Source: Sutcliffiella rhizosphaerae (GTDB lineage: Bacteria > Bacillota > Bacilli > Bacillales > Bacillaceae_I). Taken from it: 53,098 nucleotides of DNA. The stretch lies in NCBI RefSeq assembly GCF_917563925.1, contig NZ_CAKJTJ010000028.1, positions 1-53,098 of the forward strand, given 5' to 3'. The translations under genes and the position numbers were made by a program. Below are positions 33,568 to 43,760 of the stretch, piece by piece. Position 1 is the stretch's first letter, and every line of letters begins with the position of its first letter. Below the pieces are notes generated by a model. That model was not told where the DNA came from. It did not search any database and saw nothing but the letters and a program-made list of their open reading frames with translations.

Positions 33568-34633
33568 CTTCCTTTACGATAACAGGCTTGTCAAAGTTTT
33601 GTGGCATAGTTCGGCGGCGTTTCTGAACTGCCAGTGGAGGTTCCACTTCAGGGGCATCCTCATGTAACAGCCAAGTTTTTGCAAAATGAGTTTTTGAAAT
33701 CTGAAACATTGGCGGCTCCATTTCTAAATCAATCTGCATAGCAAATTCATTACGAGGTGCAAAGGCATCTCCTTTTGGTGGGTCTGTTAAATCTGGTGGA
33801 GTACCTGGTATCGCATAAAGTTCGTCTGCATCTCCAAGCTCCAAATCCGGCATTGAACTTAGTAGTCCCCAAGTATAAGGGTGACGTGGGTCATAAAAAA
33901 TTTCATCCACTGTTCCCATCTCAATGATCTGTCCACCATACATAACCGCAACTCGATCTGCGACATTCGCAACAACCCCAAGGTCATGGGTAATGAAAAT
34001 GATAGATGTTTCAATTTTTTGCTGCAAATCTTTCATCAAATCAAGAATTTGCGCTTGAATTGTAACGTCCAGAGCCGTTGTAGGTTCATCTGCAATCAAT
34101 ACTTTAGGATTACAAGCAAGGGATATTGCAATAACAACCCTTTGTCTCATACCACCAGAGAATTGATGTGGGTATTGTTTAAAACGTTCTTCAGGCATCG
34201 GGATTCCAACTAGACGAAGAAGATCAATTGCTTTTTCCTTTGCCGCACTTTTACTTAACTTTTGGTGCTTAATAATCCCTTCCATGATTTGTTTTCCAAC
34301 AGTCATGGTTGGGTTAAGAGAAGTCATTGGATCTTGGAAAATCATGGAGATATCTTTTCCACGTATCCCCTGCATTTCTCTTTCAGTTAGCTTTGTTAAA
34401 TCTTTGCTGTCAAAAAGGATTTCTCCTTGTTTGATATTAGAGTTATTTTTCGGTAGTAAACGCATCACAGCTTTAGTAGTAACCGATTTACCTGATCCAG
34501 ATTCTCCAACAATAGCTAGAGTTTCACCCTTCTTCAAATCGAAGCTTACACCACGGATAGCTTTTACTTCTCCACCAAATGTATCAAAAGAGACATGTAA
34601 GTCTTTTACTTCAAGAATTTTTTCCACTGTCAT
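33560..34633 (-). CDS. oppD: Oligopeptide ABC transporter ATP-binding protein OppD
   Basis: OppD is the other ATPase of the Opp complex. Walker A ([17 protein letters not shown]), the signature ([20 protein letters not shown]) and Walker B ([16 protein letters not shown]) are intact in the 357 residues. The C-terminal extension (GDAFAPRNEFAMQID, KTHFAKTWLLHEDAPE) lacks the cysteines that would bind an iron-sulphur cluster in many relatives, among them AppD in this window. The gene lies 12 bases after oppC. Confidence 0.96.
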   Translation of the reverse strand: MTVEKILEVKDLHVSFDTFGGEVKAIRGVSFDLKKGETLAIVGESGSGKSVTTKAVMRLLPKNNSNIKQGEILFDSKDLTKLTEREMQGIRGKDISMIFQDPMTSLNPTMTVGKQIMEGIIKHQKLSKSAAKEKAIDLLRLVGIPMPEERFKQYPHQFSGGMRQRVVIAISLACNPKVLIADEPTTALDVTIQAQILDLMKDLQQKIETSIIFITHDLGVVANVADRVAVMYGGQIIEMGTVDEIFYDPRHPYTWGLLSSMPDLELGDADELYAIPGTPPDLTDPPKGDAFAPRNEFAMQIDLEMEPPMFQISKTHFAKTWLLHEDAPEVEPPLAVQKRRRTMPQNFDKPVIVKEGV

Positions 34634-34645
34634 TCACCTGCCTTC

Positions 34646-35656
34646 CTAGTCTTTCATTTTCGGATCCAGCGCATCGCGGAATCCGTCTGCAACAAGGTTA
34701 AATGCAACCATCAACAAACTGATGATAATTGCTGGGAAAATCATGATATGAGGGAAAATCTGTAACGATTTGAAACCATCATCAATTAAAGTACCCAACG
34801 ATGCCATTGGCGGTTTTAACCCTAAACCAATGAAGCTTAAGAATGCTTCGAAGAAAATTGCACTTGGTATCGTAAACATTGTATTTACAATGATAACGCC
34901 TACCACATTTGGCAATAAATGCTTTGAAATTATACGGTTATTTGTTGAACCAAGTGTTTTAGATGCTAGGACATATTCCTGACTTTTTAGCTTGAGAACT
35001 TGTCCCCGGACTACCCTGGCCATTCCGACCCAACCGGTTATGGTTAGAGCAATCGTAATGGCGATAATACCAGGTTCTAATATTAATGTCATAAGAATTA
35101 CAATTACTAGGTTAGGGATACCTACAAGAACTTCAATAATACGTTGCATGGAATTATCCACACGACCACCGTAGAATCCGGAAACTCCACCGTAAGCAAC
35201 TCCTACTACCATATCGATAAATGCTGCAAGAAGAGCTATATATAAGGAAATTCGTGTGCCTGTCCAAACACGTGTCCATAAGTCACGTCCTAGACTATCT
35301 GTTCCGAACCAAAATGCATCCTCTACACCACGTTGTTCATAAATATCTACACCATTTCTTGTTCCATCTAAAATACCTAGCTTTTCAATTCCAGGCACTT
35401 TTGGAGGCATGTTAGCTTGTAATACATTTTGTGAATTAAAGCCATGGCTGTTCATGAATGGGCCAAAAATAGCCAAAAATGCAATGATAATTAATATAAT
35501 GGAACCAAATATGGCTGCTTTATTTTTCTTAATACGTAACCATGCCGTTTGCCAGTAAGTAAGACTTGGTTTTGCAATTTTTTCACTTTTATTTGGGTCT
35601 TGAGCTGCCGGCTGGAATAATTCCTTTGGCAGTTTATCATAGTTGTTGTTACTCAT
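34646..35656 (-). CDS. oppC: Oligopeptide ABC transporter permease OppC
   Basis: OppC is an inner-membrane permease of the Opp complex. The 336 residues have an N-terminal cytosolic stretch, a first helix (AAIFGSIILIIIAFLAIFGP), the FGTDSLGRDLWTRVWTGTRI loop and five more helices. The ATPase-coupling motif appears as EYVLASKTLGSTNNRIISKH, with LPN following. It ends in the family pattern DGFRDALDPKM. It overlaps oppB by one base (TAATG), so translation is coupled. Confidence 0.96.
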   Translation of the reverse strand: MSNNNYDKLPKELFQPAAQDPNKSEKIAKPSLTYWQTAWLRIKKNKAAIFGSIILIIIAFLAIFGPFMNSHGFNSQNVLQANMPPKVPGIEKLGILDGTRNGVDIYEQRGVEDAFWFGTDSLGRDLWTRVWTGTRISLYIALLAAFIDMVVGVAYGGVSGFYGGRVDNSMQRIIEVLVGIPNLVIVILMTLILEPGIIAITIALTITGWVGMARVVRGQVLKLKSQEYVLASKTLGSTNNRIISKHLLPNVVGVIIVNTMFTIPSAIFFEAFLSFIGLGLKPPMASLGTLIDDGFKSLQIFPHIMIFPAIIISLLMVAFNLVADGFRDALDPKMKD

Positions 35657-36585
35657 TATTTCTTACCTCCTGCCAAGCGAATACGAGGGTCGATAACTCC
35701 ATAAAGAATATCAACTACAAGGACAATAACAGTAAACAATGCTGCAAAGAATAATGTTGTACCCATAATTACAGGATAATCATTCGTTGTAATGGAGCGT
35801 ACGAACTGCTCACCAAGTCCAGGGATAGAAAAGATTTTCTCTACAACGAGCGTACCCGTCATCAAGCTAACTGCTAAAGGTCCTAAAACTGTAATAACTG
35901 GAATTAAGGCATTTCGTAATGCGTGTTTTACAGCAATATCAAAGCTTGAAGCCCCTTTTGCACGCGCTAAGGTAATGTAGTCAGAATTTAAAACCTCAAT
36001 CATTTCCGTACGCATAAAACGTGCAGCAATAGCAATTGGAAACATAGCCAATGCAATCGTCGGTAGGACGGTGTATTGCCAACCTTGCCAGAATGCTACT
36101 GGAAACAAACCTAATTTTACTGCAATAAAGTATTGTAGAAGTCCTGCAAAAACGAAAGACGGAATAGATTTACCAAGTACAGCCATGATAGTGGAACCAT
36201 AGTCTACCCATGTATTTTGTCTTAACGCAGCAATCACACCTAAGAAGATTCCAATGATGGTACCAAAAAACATAGCTTGAAATCCAAGTTGAGCTGACGG
36301 ACCAATACGTTGCATAATTAAACTGGTCACACTTCTATTATCATATTGGAAAGAAATACCAAGATCTCCTTTTGCAAGGTTCATTATATATTTCGCATAT
36401 TGTACTGGAACCGGATCATCCAACCCGTATTTAGCAAGAAGAACCGCTTTTTGTGCATCTGACAATTTATCCTGCATCGTAAAAGGGGTACCTGGCATCA
36501 TTTTCATTAAAAAGAATGTAAAGGATGCAATTAAGAATAAGGTAATAAACATATAAAAAATACGTTGCAATAAATACTTTGTCAT
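35656..36585 (-). CDS. oppB: Oligopeptide ABC transporter permease OppB
   Basis: OppB is the partner permease. The protein starts MTKYLLQRIFYMFITLFLI and has six helices, the YGLDDPVPVQYAKYIMNLAK loop, and the coupling motif DYITLARAKGASSFDIAVKH. It ends FDP-like with YGVIDPRIRLAGGKK. ATG 36585 is chosen because GGAGGTGCAAAT is just before it; the frame extends ten codons upstream without a ribosome site. The length is 309 residues. A hairpin lies between oppA and oppB. Confidence 0.95.
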   Translation of the reverse strand: MTKYLLQRIFYMFITLFLIASFTFFLMKMMPGTPFTMQDKLSDAQKAVLLAKYGLDDPVPVQYAKYIMNLAKGDLGISFQYDNRSVTSLIMQRIGPSAQLGFQAMFFGTIIGIFLGVIAALRQNTWVDYGSTIMAVLGKSIPSFVFAGLLQYFIAVKLGLFPVAFWQGWQYTVLPTIALAMFPIAIAARFMRTEMIEVLNSDYITLARAKGASSFDIAVKHALRNALIPVITVLGPLAVSLMTGTLVVEKIFSIPGLGEQFVRSITTNDYPVIMGTTLFFAALFTVIVLVVDILYGVIDPRIRLAGGKK

Positions 36586-36660
36586 ATTTGCACCTCCTAA
36601 AAAATATTTTGTCAAAATTGTATATAAAATTCCCTAAAATTCGACAATTCCTTTACAGGG

Positions 36661-36697
36661 AAAAAGAGAGTATATATTTAAAATATACTCTCTTTTT
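36661..36697 (-). terminator. Partial terminator/attenuator between oppA and oppB
   Basis: AAAAAGAGAGTATAT (36661-36675) and ATATACTCTCTTTTT (36683-36697) form a perfect 15-pair AT-rich stem that runs into T residues on either strand. It fits leaky termination after oppA, giving more binding protein than permease. Confidence 0.8.
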
Positions 36698-36735
36698 CTC
36701 TATTTTAAAAGAAATATTTTTATATCGATATAATA

Positions 36736-38424
36736 TTATTTCCCGCTAATGTATGCCCACTTGTAGCTGAAGTCTGGTCCAAAGTTGTGCTTATACACGT
36801 TTTGAACGTAAGGCTTCCATAATCTTGTCGTACCACGTTGGTAAATAGGAGCAATTGCTGCATCCTCTTCAAGTAAGATTCTTTCCGCTTCTTGCATTGC
36901 CTCAAAGCGCTTTGCTGGATCGTTAGCATAAGTAGTCATTACATCGTTTAAAAGTTTGTCGTACTCAGGGTTTGAGTAGCCCATCTTGTTGTTTCCACCA
37001 TCTGTAATCCAAAGGTTAGAGAAAGAGATTGCATCAAGATAATCCGGACCCCATCCAGCTAATTGCATATCATAATCCATTGCAGAGTCTAAGTCAAGAC
37101 GAAGTGCAAATGGTACTTCTTTAAGATTGATTTTCAAACCTGGTAAGTTTGTTTCTAATTGGTTTTGAAGATATTCTTGCATAGTTTTTGCAGTCTCAGT
37201 GTCTCCACCAAGAATTTCAATTGTTACCGCATCCGTACCAAGTTCTTCTAAACCTTTTTCCCAGTGCTCTTGTGCTTTTTCTAAATCAAATTCGTTAAAG
37301 TCTCCATTTTTTTCACGGAAGTCTTCACCAGTTTCTGGATGTTGAACAAACTCAGTAGGAACAGAGAAGTTTGCTGGAATAGAACCGTTGTTTAAAACGA
37401 TATCTGTCATATCCTTTTTATTAAAGCCCATGGAAATCGCTTTACGAATATTTACGTTTGCTAAAGCTTCATTCTTTGTTTGATTCAATTTAAACCAGAA
37501 GATCGTTGGTTCTAAATAAGAAATTAAATCTGGATTATCTTTATACAATTCAACAAATTCGGATGTTAATCCTGGAGAGATATCGATTTGTTGAGCGGTG
37601 TAAAGGTTAACACCTGTAGAAACTTCTTTAACAACTTTTACGTTAACTTCATCTAATTTAACAGTTTCAGCATCCCAGTAGTCTTCATTCTTTTTCATTG
37701 TCCAGCCTACTTCATGCTCCCAGCTGTCTAATACGAATGGACCGTTGTAAACAAGTGTATCAGCTTCTAAAGCATATTTATCACCTTGTTCTTCAAAGAA
37801 CTTTTGATTTTGAGGATAGAATGTTGGGAATGTCATTAATGATTCAAAGTAAGCAACAGGTTGCTCTAATGTTACCTCAAGAGTGTACTCATCTAATGCT
37901 TTTACTCCAAGTTCTTCAACAGGAAGGTCACCCTCTGATACTTGAGTAGCATTTAAGATTTTCCCATTCATCATATATGGACCATACTCAGAACCAGTAT
38001 TTGGATCCACAGCACGTTGCCAAGCAAAGACAAAATCATTTGCTGTTACAGGGTCACCATTGGACCAAACAGCATCTTCACGAAGTGTAAATGTATAAGT
38101 TAGACCATCTTCTGTTACTTCATGCTTTGTAGCAACACCTTCTACTACTTCATCATTTTCACTTAGTCTATAAAGACCTTCAAATACGTTATTCATTACA
38201 TTAAATGCAACTGCATCTGTTCCTTGAACAGTATCCATTGTTGGAATTTCTGCAGAATCAAGAACATTTAATACTTGCGGACCAGTTGGTTCACCTTCAC
38301 CAGAAGGTAGTTCTTCTTGCCCACCATTGTTTTTAGCTGTGTTTCCACCGCCGCCACATGCAACTAAAAATGCACTAAGCACAAGTGAAAGCGCTAAAAG
38401 TAGTAAAAATTTTGACTTTTTCAT
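36736..38424 (-). CDS. oppA: Oligopeptide-binding lipoprotein OppA
   Basis: OppA is the extracellular receptor that binds oligopeptides and delivers them to OppBC. The signal peptide ends with lipobox FLVACGGGG, followed by a Gly/Asn/Glu-rich linker. The SBP_bac_5 body (562 residues in all) includes AEIPTMDTVQGTDAVAFNVM, YTFTLREDAVWSNGDPVTAN and FVFAWQRAVDPNTGSEYG. GGATNG-like start spacing is normal: AGGGGGTTAAGTA precedes the ATG. It is first in the opp operon. Relation to peptide signalling is known for the B. subtilis protein and inferred here. Confidence 0.97.
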   Translation of the reverse strand: MKKSKFLLLLALSLVLSAFLVACGGGGNTAKNNGGQEELPSGEGEPTGPQVLNVLDSAEIPTMDTVQGTDAVAFNVMNNVFEGLYRLSENDEVVEGVATKHEVTEDGLTYTFTLREDAVWSNGDPVTANDFVFAWQRAVDPNTGSEYGPYMMNGKILNATQVSEGDLPVEELGVKALDEYTLEVTLEQPVAYFESLMTFPTFYPQNQKFFEEQGDKYALEADTLVYNGPFVLDSWEHEVGWTMKKNEDYWDAETVKLDEVNVKVVKEVSTGVNLYTAQQIDISPGLTSEFVELYKDNPDLISYLEPTIFWFKLNQTKNEALANVNIRKAISMGFNKKDMTDIVLNNGSIPANFSVPTEFVQHPETGEDFREKNGDFNEFDLEKAQEHWEKGLEELGTDAVTIEILGGDTETAKTMQEYLQNQLETNLPGLKINLKEVPFALRLDLDSAMDYDMQLAGWGPDYLDAISFSNLWITDGGNNKMGYSNPEYDKLLNDVMTTYANDPAKRFEAMQEAERILLEEDAAIAPIYQRGTTRLWKPYVQNVYKHNFGPDFSYKWAYISGK

Positions 38425-38753
38425 TTACTTAACCCCCTAAGAAATATGTCGAAATATGCTGTGTTTTAAGGTAACGAAATTTATTATACAAGTTTTCTAA
38501 ACATTGTGCATTCAAAATTTTTACGTCAATTTAACAGAACCTTGATTTTCTAAGAAAAACGATTACAAAAATAGTTCAAAAGTACTATTAACCCAACTTG
38601 AATTTAGTTGATTATATTGCAAATAGTTTACAAATAATACGATAGTGTTTCTTGTATTTTTATGAAGTATTACCTTTTTTAGTTTCTTTATATTTGTCTT
38701 ATTCTATACATTTCATTACAATACATTTTAGAGTCTTTTCTTTAGGAGGAATT
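38425..38753. other. Divergent upstream region of oppA
   Basis: About 330 AT-rich bases with no gene. On the minus strand a TATAAT lies at 38483-38488 and is a reasonable -10 for opp, with a weak -35 only. The forward gene's ribosome site TTAGGAGGA is at the right end. Confidence 0.5.
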
Positions 38754-39131
38754 ATGAATAAATCCGTTAAGTCATCGTTAACTATTTTTATCTTTTTATT
38801 CATTATTACCATGATAACCACTTACCTTTATTATGGAGTCATCAATTTACTCACATTCATAAATACATCATTTATCTTTTCAAGTATTATCATTTTCCTT
38901 TCACTTTTATTGCTTATTACTAAAAAAGGATTCTTTGATGGGATTACATACGGTTTCCGAAGAATCTTCGCTACGAGTCAATATGATAAAGAACTGGAAG
39001 AAGATATCAAAAATGAAATGCGCCCTCCATCAGAAATTACGAGAACGATATCTTCAAAACCATTGTTAATTGCTGGCTTGATACTTTTTATTTTTATGCT
39101 TATTTCATTATTTTTTTTCTACAATAATTGA
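38754..39131 (+). CDS. DUF3899-like small membrane protein
   Basis: The start is ATG 38754, directly after TTAGGAGGAATT; the frame extends upstream but has no ribosome site there. The 125 residues have two N-terminal helices (SLTIFIFLFIITMITTYLYY and SFIFSSIIIFLSLLLLI), the cytosolic segment GFFDGITYGFRRIFA, and a C-terminal helix (LLIAGLILFIFMLISLFFFY). The GFFDGxxYGFRR pattern is what I associate with DUF3899. It precedes trpS, whose promoter begins inside its stop region. Function is unknown. Confidence 0.75.
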   Translation: MNKSVKSSLTIFIFLFIITMITTYLYYGVINLLTFINTSFIFSSIIIFLSLLLLITKKGFFDGITYGFRRIFATSQYDKELEEDIKNEMRPPSEITRTISSKPLLIAGLILFIFMLISLFFFYNN

Positions 39132-39156
39132 TATCTCCCCTTAAATTGGATATAAT
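39128..39156 (+). promoter_or_regulatory. Sigma-A promoter of trpS
   Basis: TTGATA (39128-39133) and TATAAT (39151-39156) are separated by 17 bases. Transcription should begin near 39163, just before the T-box leader. Confidence 0.85.
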
Positions 39157-39162
39157 AGAAAA

Positions 39163-40432
<1,270 letters not shown>

Positions 40433-40535
40433 CGAAAGGCCCCGTTTAGTAAGCTAAAAACTAAAATAAATAATATCTAAAAAGTTCAATTACTGATTTT
40501 TTACTGATTAAAATCAAAGAATATTAGAGCATTAG

Positions 40536-40566
40536 AAAAAGACCGAATTGATTTTTCGGTCTTTTC
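40536..40566. terminator. Terminator between trpS and yjbA
   Basis: AAAAAGACCGAA (40536-40547) pairs with TTCGGTCTTTT and runs into TTCTTTC on the plus strand. A-rich sequence on the left gives T residues on the minus strand, so it can serve both converging genes. Confidence 0.85.
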
Positions 40567-40589
40567 TTTCCCTTGGAAATAATTTATTT

Positions 40590-41339
40590 TTAATTAACTT
40601 TCGGTTGTTGCTCCAATTCCCAAAGCTTTTCAAAGAAAGGTTGTCCTTTTACAAGGGATTCACAAAAATCTGAATGCTTTTCTGACCATCCCTCCCTAGT
40701 TTCTTCCATCAACTGTGACCATACTTCTTCAAATGTCATTGTTTGAATTTCTGGGTAATGAACCGGATTCCATTCCGTATACCAATACCTAACTTCAGCA
40801 ACATTGCATGTTGACTTCAATTGATCAAGTGCCATAAATAGAAGTTGCTTTAATTGTCTTTCTTTTCTTGTTAATCCGTTCATTATTTTGGGAGACGGGG
40901 ATAATATATGATAATCTCTTTCAGTTTTGCAATATGAATCGAATGTGTAGCTTTCACTCTCATGGTGTTCCACCATATCGTAAACTAACTGCTCTTGTCT
41001 TGGAATCAACCTACTCTTACGAATTGGGATTTTGTAACCAATTGTGTCGACTGCCAGAATTCCTTGCCCATCCGTGATAACAAAACAATAATCTAATTGA
41101 ATCCGTTCATGATTTTTTCTAATATAGCTCTTCTGAAAAATGTCTTCAAGCAAAGTGGATGGTAGCTCTTGGAGGTCGTTTTCAATATAGTTAAATAGAA
41201 CAGACTCCACTTTCAATAAAGGCACTTGGTCTAACAACTCTACACTGTCATCTTTTCTCCATTCATGAAAATGGCAAACATTGTAGCCGTTTTCTTCTCC
41301 TTCAAACCAATTAACCCAAACATCATGAAGATATAACAT
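40590..41339 (-). CDS. yjbA: YjbA-type conserved protein (DUF3603-like)
   Basis: This 249-residue soluble protein starts [20 protein letters not shown] and continues [20 protein letters not shown], which I recognise as the B. subtilis YjbA type. Other clear parts are [20 protein letters not shown] and [18 protein letters not shown]. No catalytic motif, signal or membrane segment is evident. It lies between trpS and the app operon, as in B. subtilis. The function is unknown. Confidence 0.88.
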   Translation of the reverse strand: MLYLHDVWVNWFEGEENGYNVCHFHEWRKDDSVELLDQVPLLKVESVLFNYIENDLQELPSTLLEDIFQKSYIRKNHERIQLDYCFVITDGQGILAVDTIGYKIPIRKSRLIPRQEQLVYDMVEHHESESYTFDSYCKTERDYHILSPSPKIMNGLTRKERQLKQLLFMALDQLKSTCNVAEVRYWYTEWNPVHYPEIQTMTFEEVWSQLMEETREGWSEKHSDFCESLVKGQPFFEKLWELEQQPKVN

Positions 41340-41640
41340 GTACTAACCCCTCACTTCACATCTACTCTTTTATTTATCCAACAGTATGAACAGCGAGGTA
41401 CAAAATTATTCCATTTCATCCAATTATTTTATCCTATCTTCCTCTTTATCTCTAATAATGGGATAGATTATATAGGAGAGTGAGATAGAGACCCTAACTA
41501 TTATAAAATCCTCTAATCAAATAAATAACATCTTCTTGTCCTACTTCTATTGCTATAAATTTATGATAAAGAATTCAAGTAATTACAAATTTTTAGATTT
41601 TCACTCAAAAAAAAGAAAAGCCGGCTTGGCTTTTCTTTTT
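41340..41640. other. yjbA/appC intergenic region with app terminator
   Basis: About 300 bases with no gene. At 41607-41640 the arms AAAAAGAAAAGCC and GGCTTTTCTTTTT form a strong stem with A and T tracts on the two sides. It terminates the app operon, whose last gene stops just at its right edge. Confidence 0.8.
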
Positions 41641-42552
41641 TTATTCAATCGATTTTGGATCTAGGGCATCACGTAATCCATCCCCAACAAAGTTGAAGCA
41701 TACTACAGTTATTAGAATCATTAAACCTGGGAATAGCGGATACCACCAATGTTTTAACATTATTGTAAAGTTTTGAGCATCTTGTAGCATGTTACCCCAA
41801 CTTGGTGTTGGCTGCTGAATACCTAGGCCAAGATAACTTAATGCAGATTCAGCAAGAATTACTCCACCCACTCCAAGAGTTGCTGCTACTATTATTGGGC
41901 CCATCGCATTTGGTAAGATATGAGAGAAGATAATGGTATGGCTTCTTGTTCCAATTGTCTTAGAAGCTAGAACAAATTCACGTGAACGAAGTGACAAGAA
42001 TTCACCACGCACAAGACGTGCTGTACCAGTCCAACCTGTAAGAGCAAATATTAAAATTAGCTTGTCTACACCAGGATTAAAAATTGTTACTAATGTAATA
42101 AGCAAAAAGATTGTCGGAATTGATATGATGACATCAACAACACGCATGAGGAATGCATCTATTTTCCCTCCAAAATAACCTGCAACTGCACCAACAAAAG
42201 TTCCGATAGTCACAGAACCAGCAACAGAAGCAAATCCTACAAGTAGGGAAATTCTAGCTCCATATAATAGACGTGTCAGCACGTCACGTCCGAAGCGATC
42301 TGTACCAAGAATATGCTCTCCACCTGGAGTTTGCAGCTTATTTAATAAACTTTGCTTTTGTGGTTCAAATGGTGTAACCCATGGTGCCAAAAGGGCCAGA
42401 GTGATAATAATAAACAATATTATCGCACCAACAACAGCAAGCTTATTTTTGATAAATTTCCTAAATGTTATGCTCAACAATGTTTCTGGTTTCTCTTGTT
42501 TCATGGGATTAACCGATAGATTGTTTGGTTGAGATGATGGTTGTGTTTGCAT
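41641..42552 (-). CDS. appC: Oligopeptide ABC transporter permease AppC
   Basis: AppC is the C-type permease of the second oligopeptide transporter. The 303 residues show the first helix ([20 protein letters not shown]), [20 protein letters not shown], the coupling motif [20 protein letters not shown] and the closing [11 protein letters not shown]. It is last in the app operon, 14 bases after appB. In B. subtilis, App can take over peptide import when Opp is lost. Confidence 0.95.
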   Translation of the reverse strand: MQTQPSSQPNNLSVNPMKQEKPETLLSITFRKFIKNKLAVVGAIILFIIITLALLAPWVTPFEPQKQSLLNKLQTPGGEHILGTDRFGRDVLTRLLYGARISLLVGFASVAGSVTIGTFVGAVAGYFGGKIDAFLMRVVDVIISIPTIFLLITLVTIFNPGVDKLILIFALTGWTGTARLVRGEFLSLRSREFVLASKTIGTRSHTIIFSHILPNAMGPIIVAATLGVGGVILAESALSYLGLGIQQPTPSWGNMLQDAQNFTIMLKHWWYPLFPGLMILITVVCFNFVGDGLRDALDPKSIE

Positions 42553-42566
42553 CGATGATCCCCTTC

Positions 42567-43517
42567 CTAATACTCAATTCTCGGGTCAAAAATTGCATAT
42601 AGAATATCGGCAAGTAAATTTCCGATAATAACAAAGACCGCTGAGATAACTGTTAGTGCCATAATTACAGGATAGTCACGTTGGAAAGCAGAATCAAAGA
42701 ATAACAAACCAATACCTGGCCAAGCAAATATCTTTTCAACAATAACCGATCCGCCGATAAAACCAGGTAGCATTAAACCAAATATAGTTATTATCGGAAT
42801 TAACCCATTTCTTACACCATGTTTATAAATAACTTTGTTTTCTTTCAATCCTTTAGCACGTGCAGTACGCATATAATCTTGTCGAATAACTTCAAGCATA
42901 CTAGAACGCGTATATCTCGTCAGTCCTGCCATATCAGCAGTTGCAAGTACAAAGGCTGGTAAAATTAAATGCTGTATCCTATCCATAATACTAAAAGGTT
43001 GGTTCAATGAAGCAACTCCACCTGTTGGTAACCATCCTAGTTGAACCGCAAATACCATGATTAATACTAGTCCAATCCAAAAGTTTGGTGTGGCCACTCC
43101 TAAAAACGACGTTAATGTAACCGTATAATCAGTTAATGTGTACGGTTTTCTAGCAGATATTATCCCAAATGGAATTGCGACTACTATAGCTAGGACAGTG
43201 GAAACAATCATTAGTAAGAGAGTATTTGGCAATCGATTCATAATTAGTTCACTAACTGGTACACCACGACGAATAAGGGAATCGCCAAAGTCACCTTTAG
43301 CCATATTACTTACCCATCTAAAATACTGAACATGTACTGGATCATTTAATCCATATCTTTCTTCAAATTTCTTCATATTTTCTTTACTAATATTCGGATC
43401 CATTAATAGGGAGGTAGGACCGCCTGGTGCCATTTGGATAATGGCAAACGATAACACTGTAATACCGAATAGTAGGGGAATCGCCATCAAACAACGGCGG
43501 ATGATATATGAAATCAT
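42567..43517 (-). CDS. appB: Oligopeptide ABC transporter permease AppB
   Basis: AppB is the partner permease, 316 residues. It starts [20 protein letters not shown] and shows the [20 protein letters not shown] loop, the coupling motif [20 protein letters not shown] and the closing [10 protein letters not shown]. The ribosome site is AAAAGGAGAATC. It is separated from appA by a 240-base interval with a hairpin. Confidence 0.95.
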   Translation of the reverse strand: MISYIIRRCLMAIPLLFGITVLSFAIIQMAPGGPTSLLMDPNISKENMKKFEERYGLNDPVHVQYFRWVSNMAKGDFGDSLIRRGVPVSELIMNRLPNTLLLMIVSTVLAIVVAIPFGIISARKPYTLTDYTVTLTSFLGVATPNFWIGLVLIMVFAVQLGWLPTGGVASLNQPFSIMDRIQHLILPAFVLATADMAGLTRYTRSSMLEVIRQDYMRTARAKGLKENKVIYKHGVRNGLIPIITIFGLMLPGFIGGSVIVEKIFAWPGIGLLFFDSAFQRDYPVIMALTVISAVFVIIGNLLADILYAIFDPRIEY

Positions 43518-43704
43518 AGCTGATTCTCCTTTTCTGTCTTTACTTTAGGAAGATTAGGTAAACGTGAAAGTTTATTTTAATACTGTCTCACTTCGTTAAG
43601 AACAGTAATATGTTCAATTTTAATGTAGGGCTTACTTGTCCCCGTAAGCCACTTACTTAATCCAAAAAATGCAAGTGTAATAGTGATTAAATACAATTTC
43701 AGTA

Positions 43705-43740
43705 AAAAAGAAGGAAGGGGATCATCCCCCTCCCTCCTCT
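43705..43740 (-). terminator. Attenuator-like hairpin between appA and appB
   Basis: GGAAGGGGA (43713-43721) pairs with TCCCCCTCC, with one mismatch and a short loop. The minus-strand tail is CTTTTTTACTG. As in opp, it lies after the binding-protein gene and before the permease genes. Confidence 0.7.
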
Positions 43741-43760
43741 TTCTTCCATCAGGGGTATTT

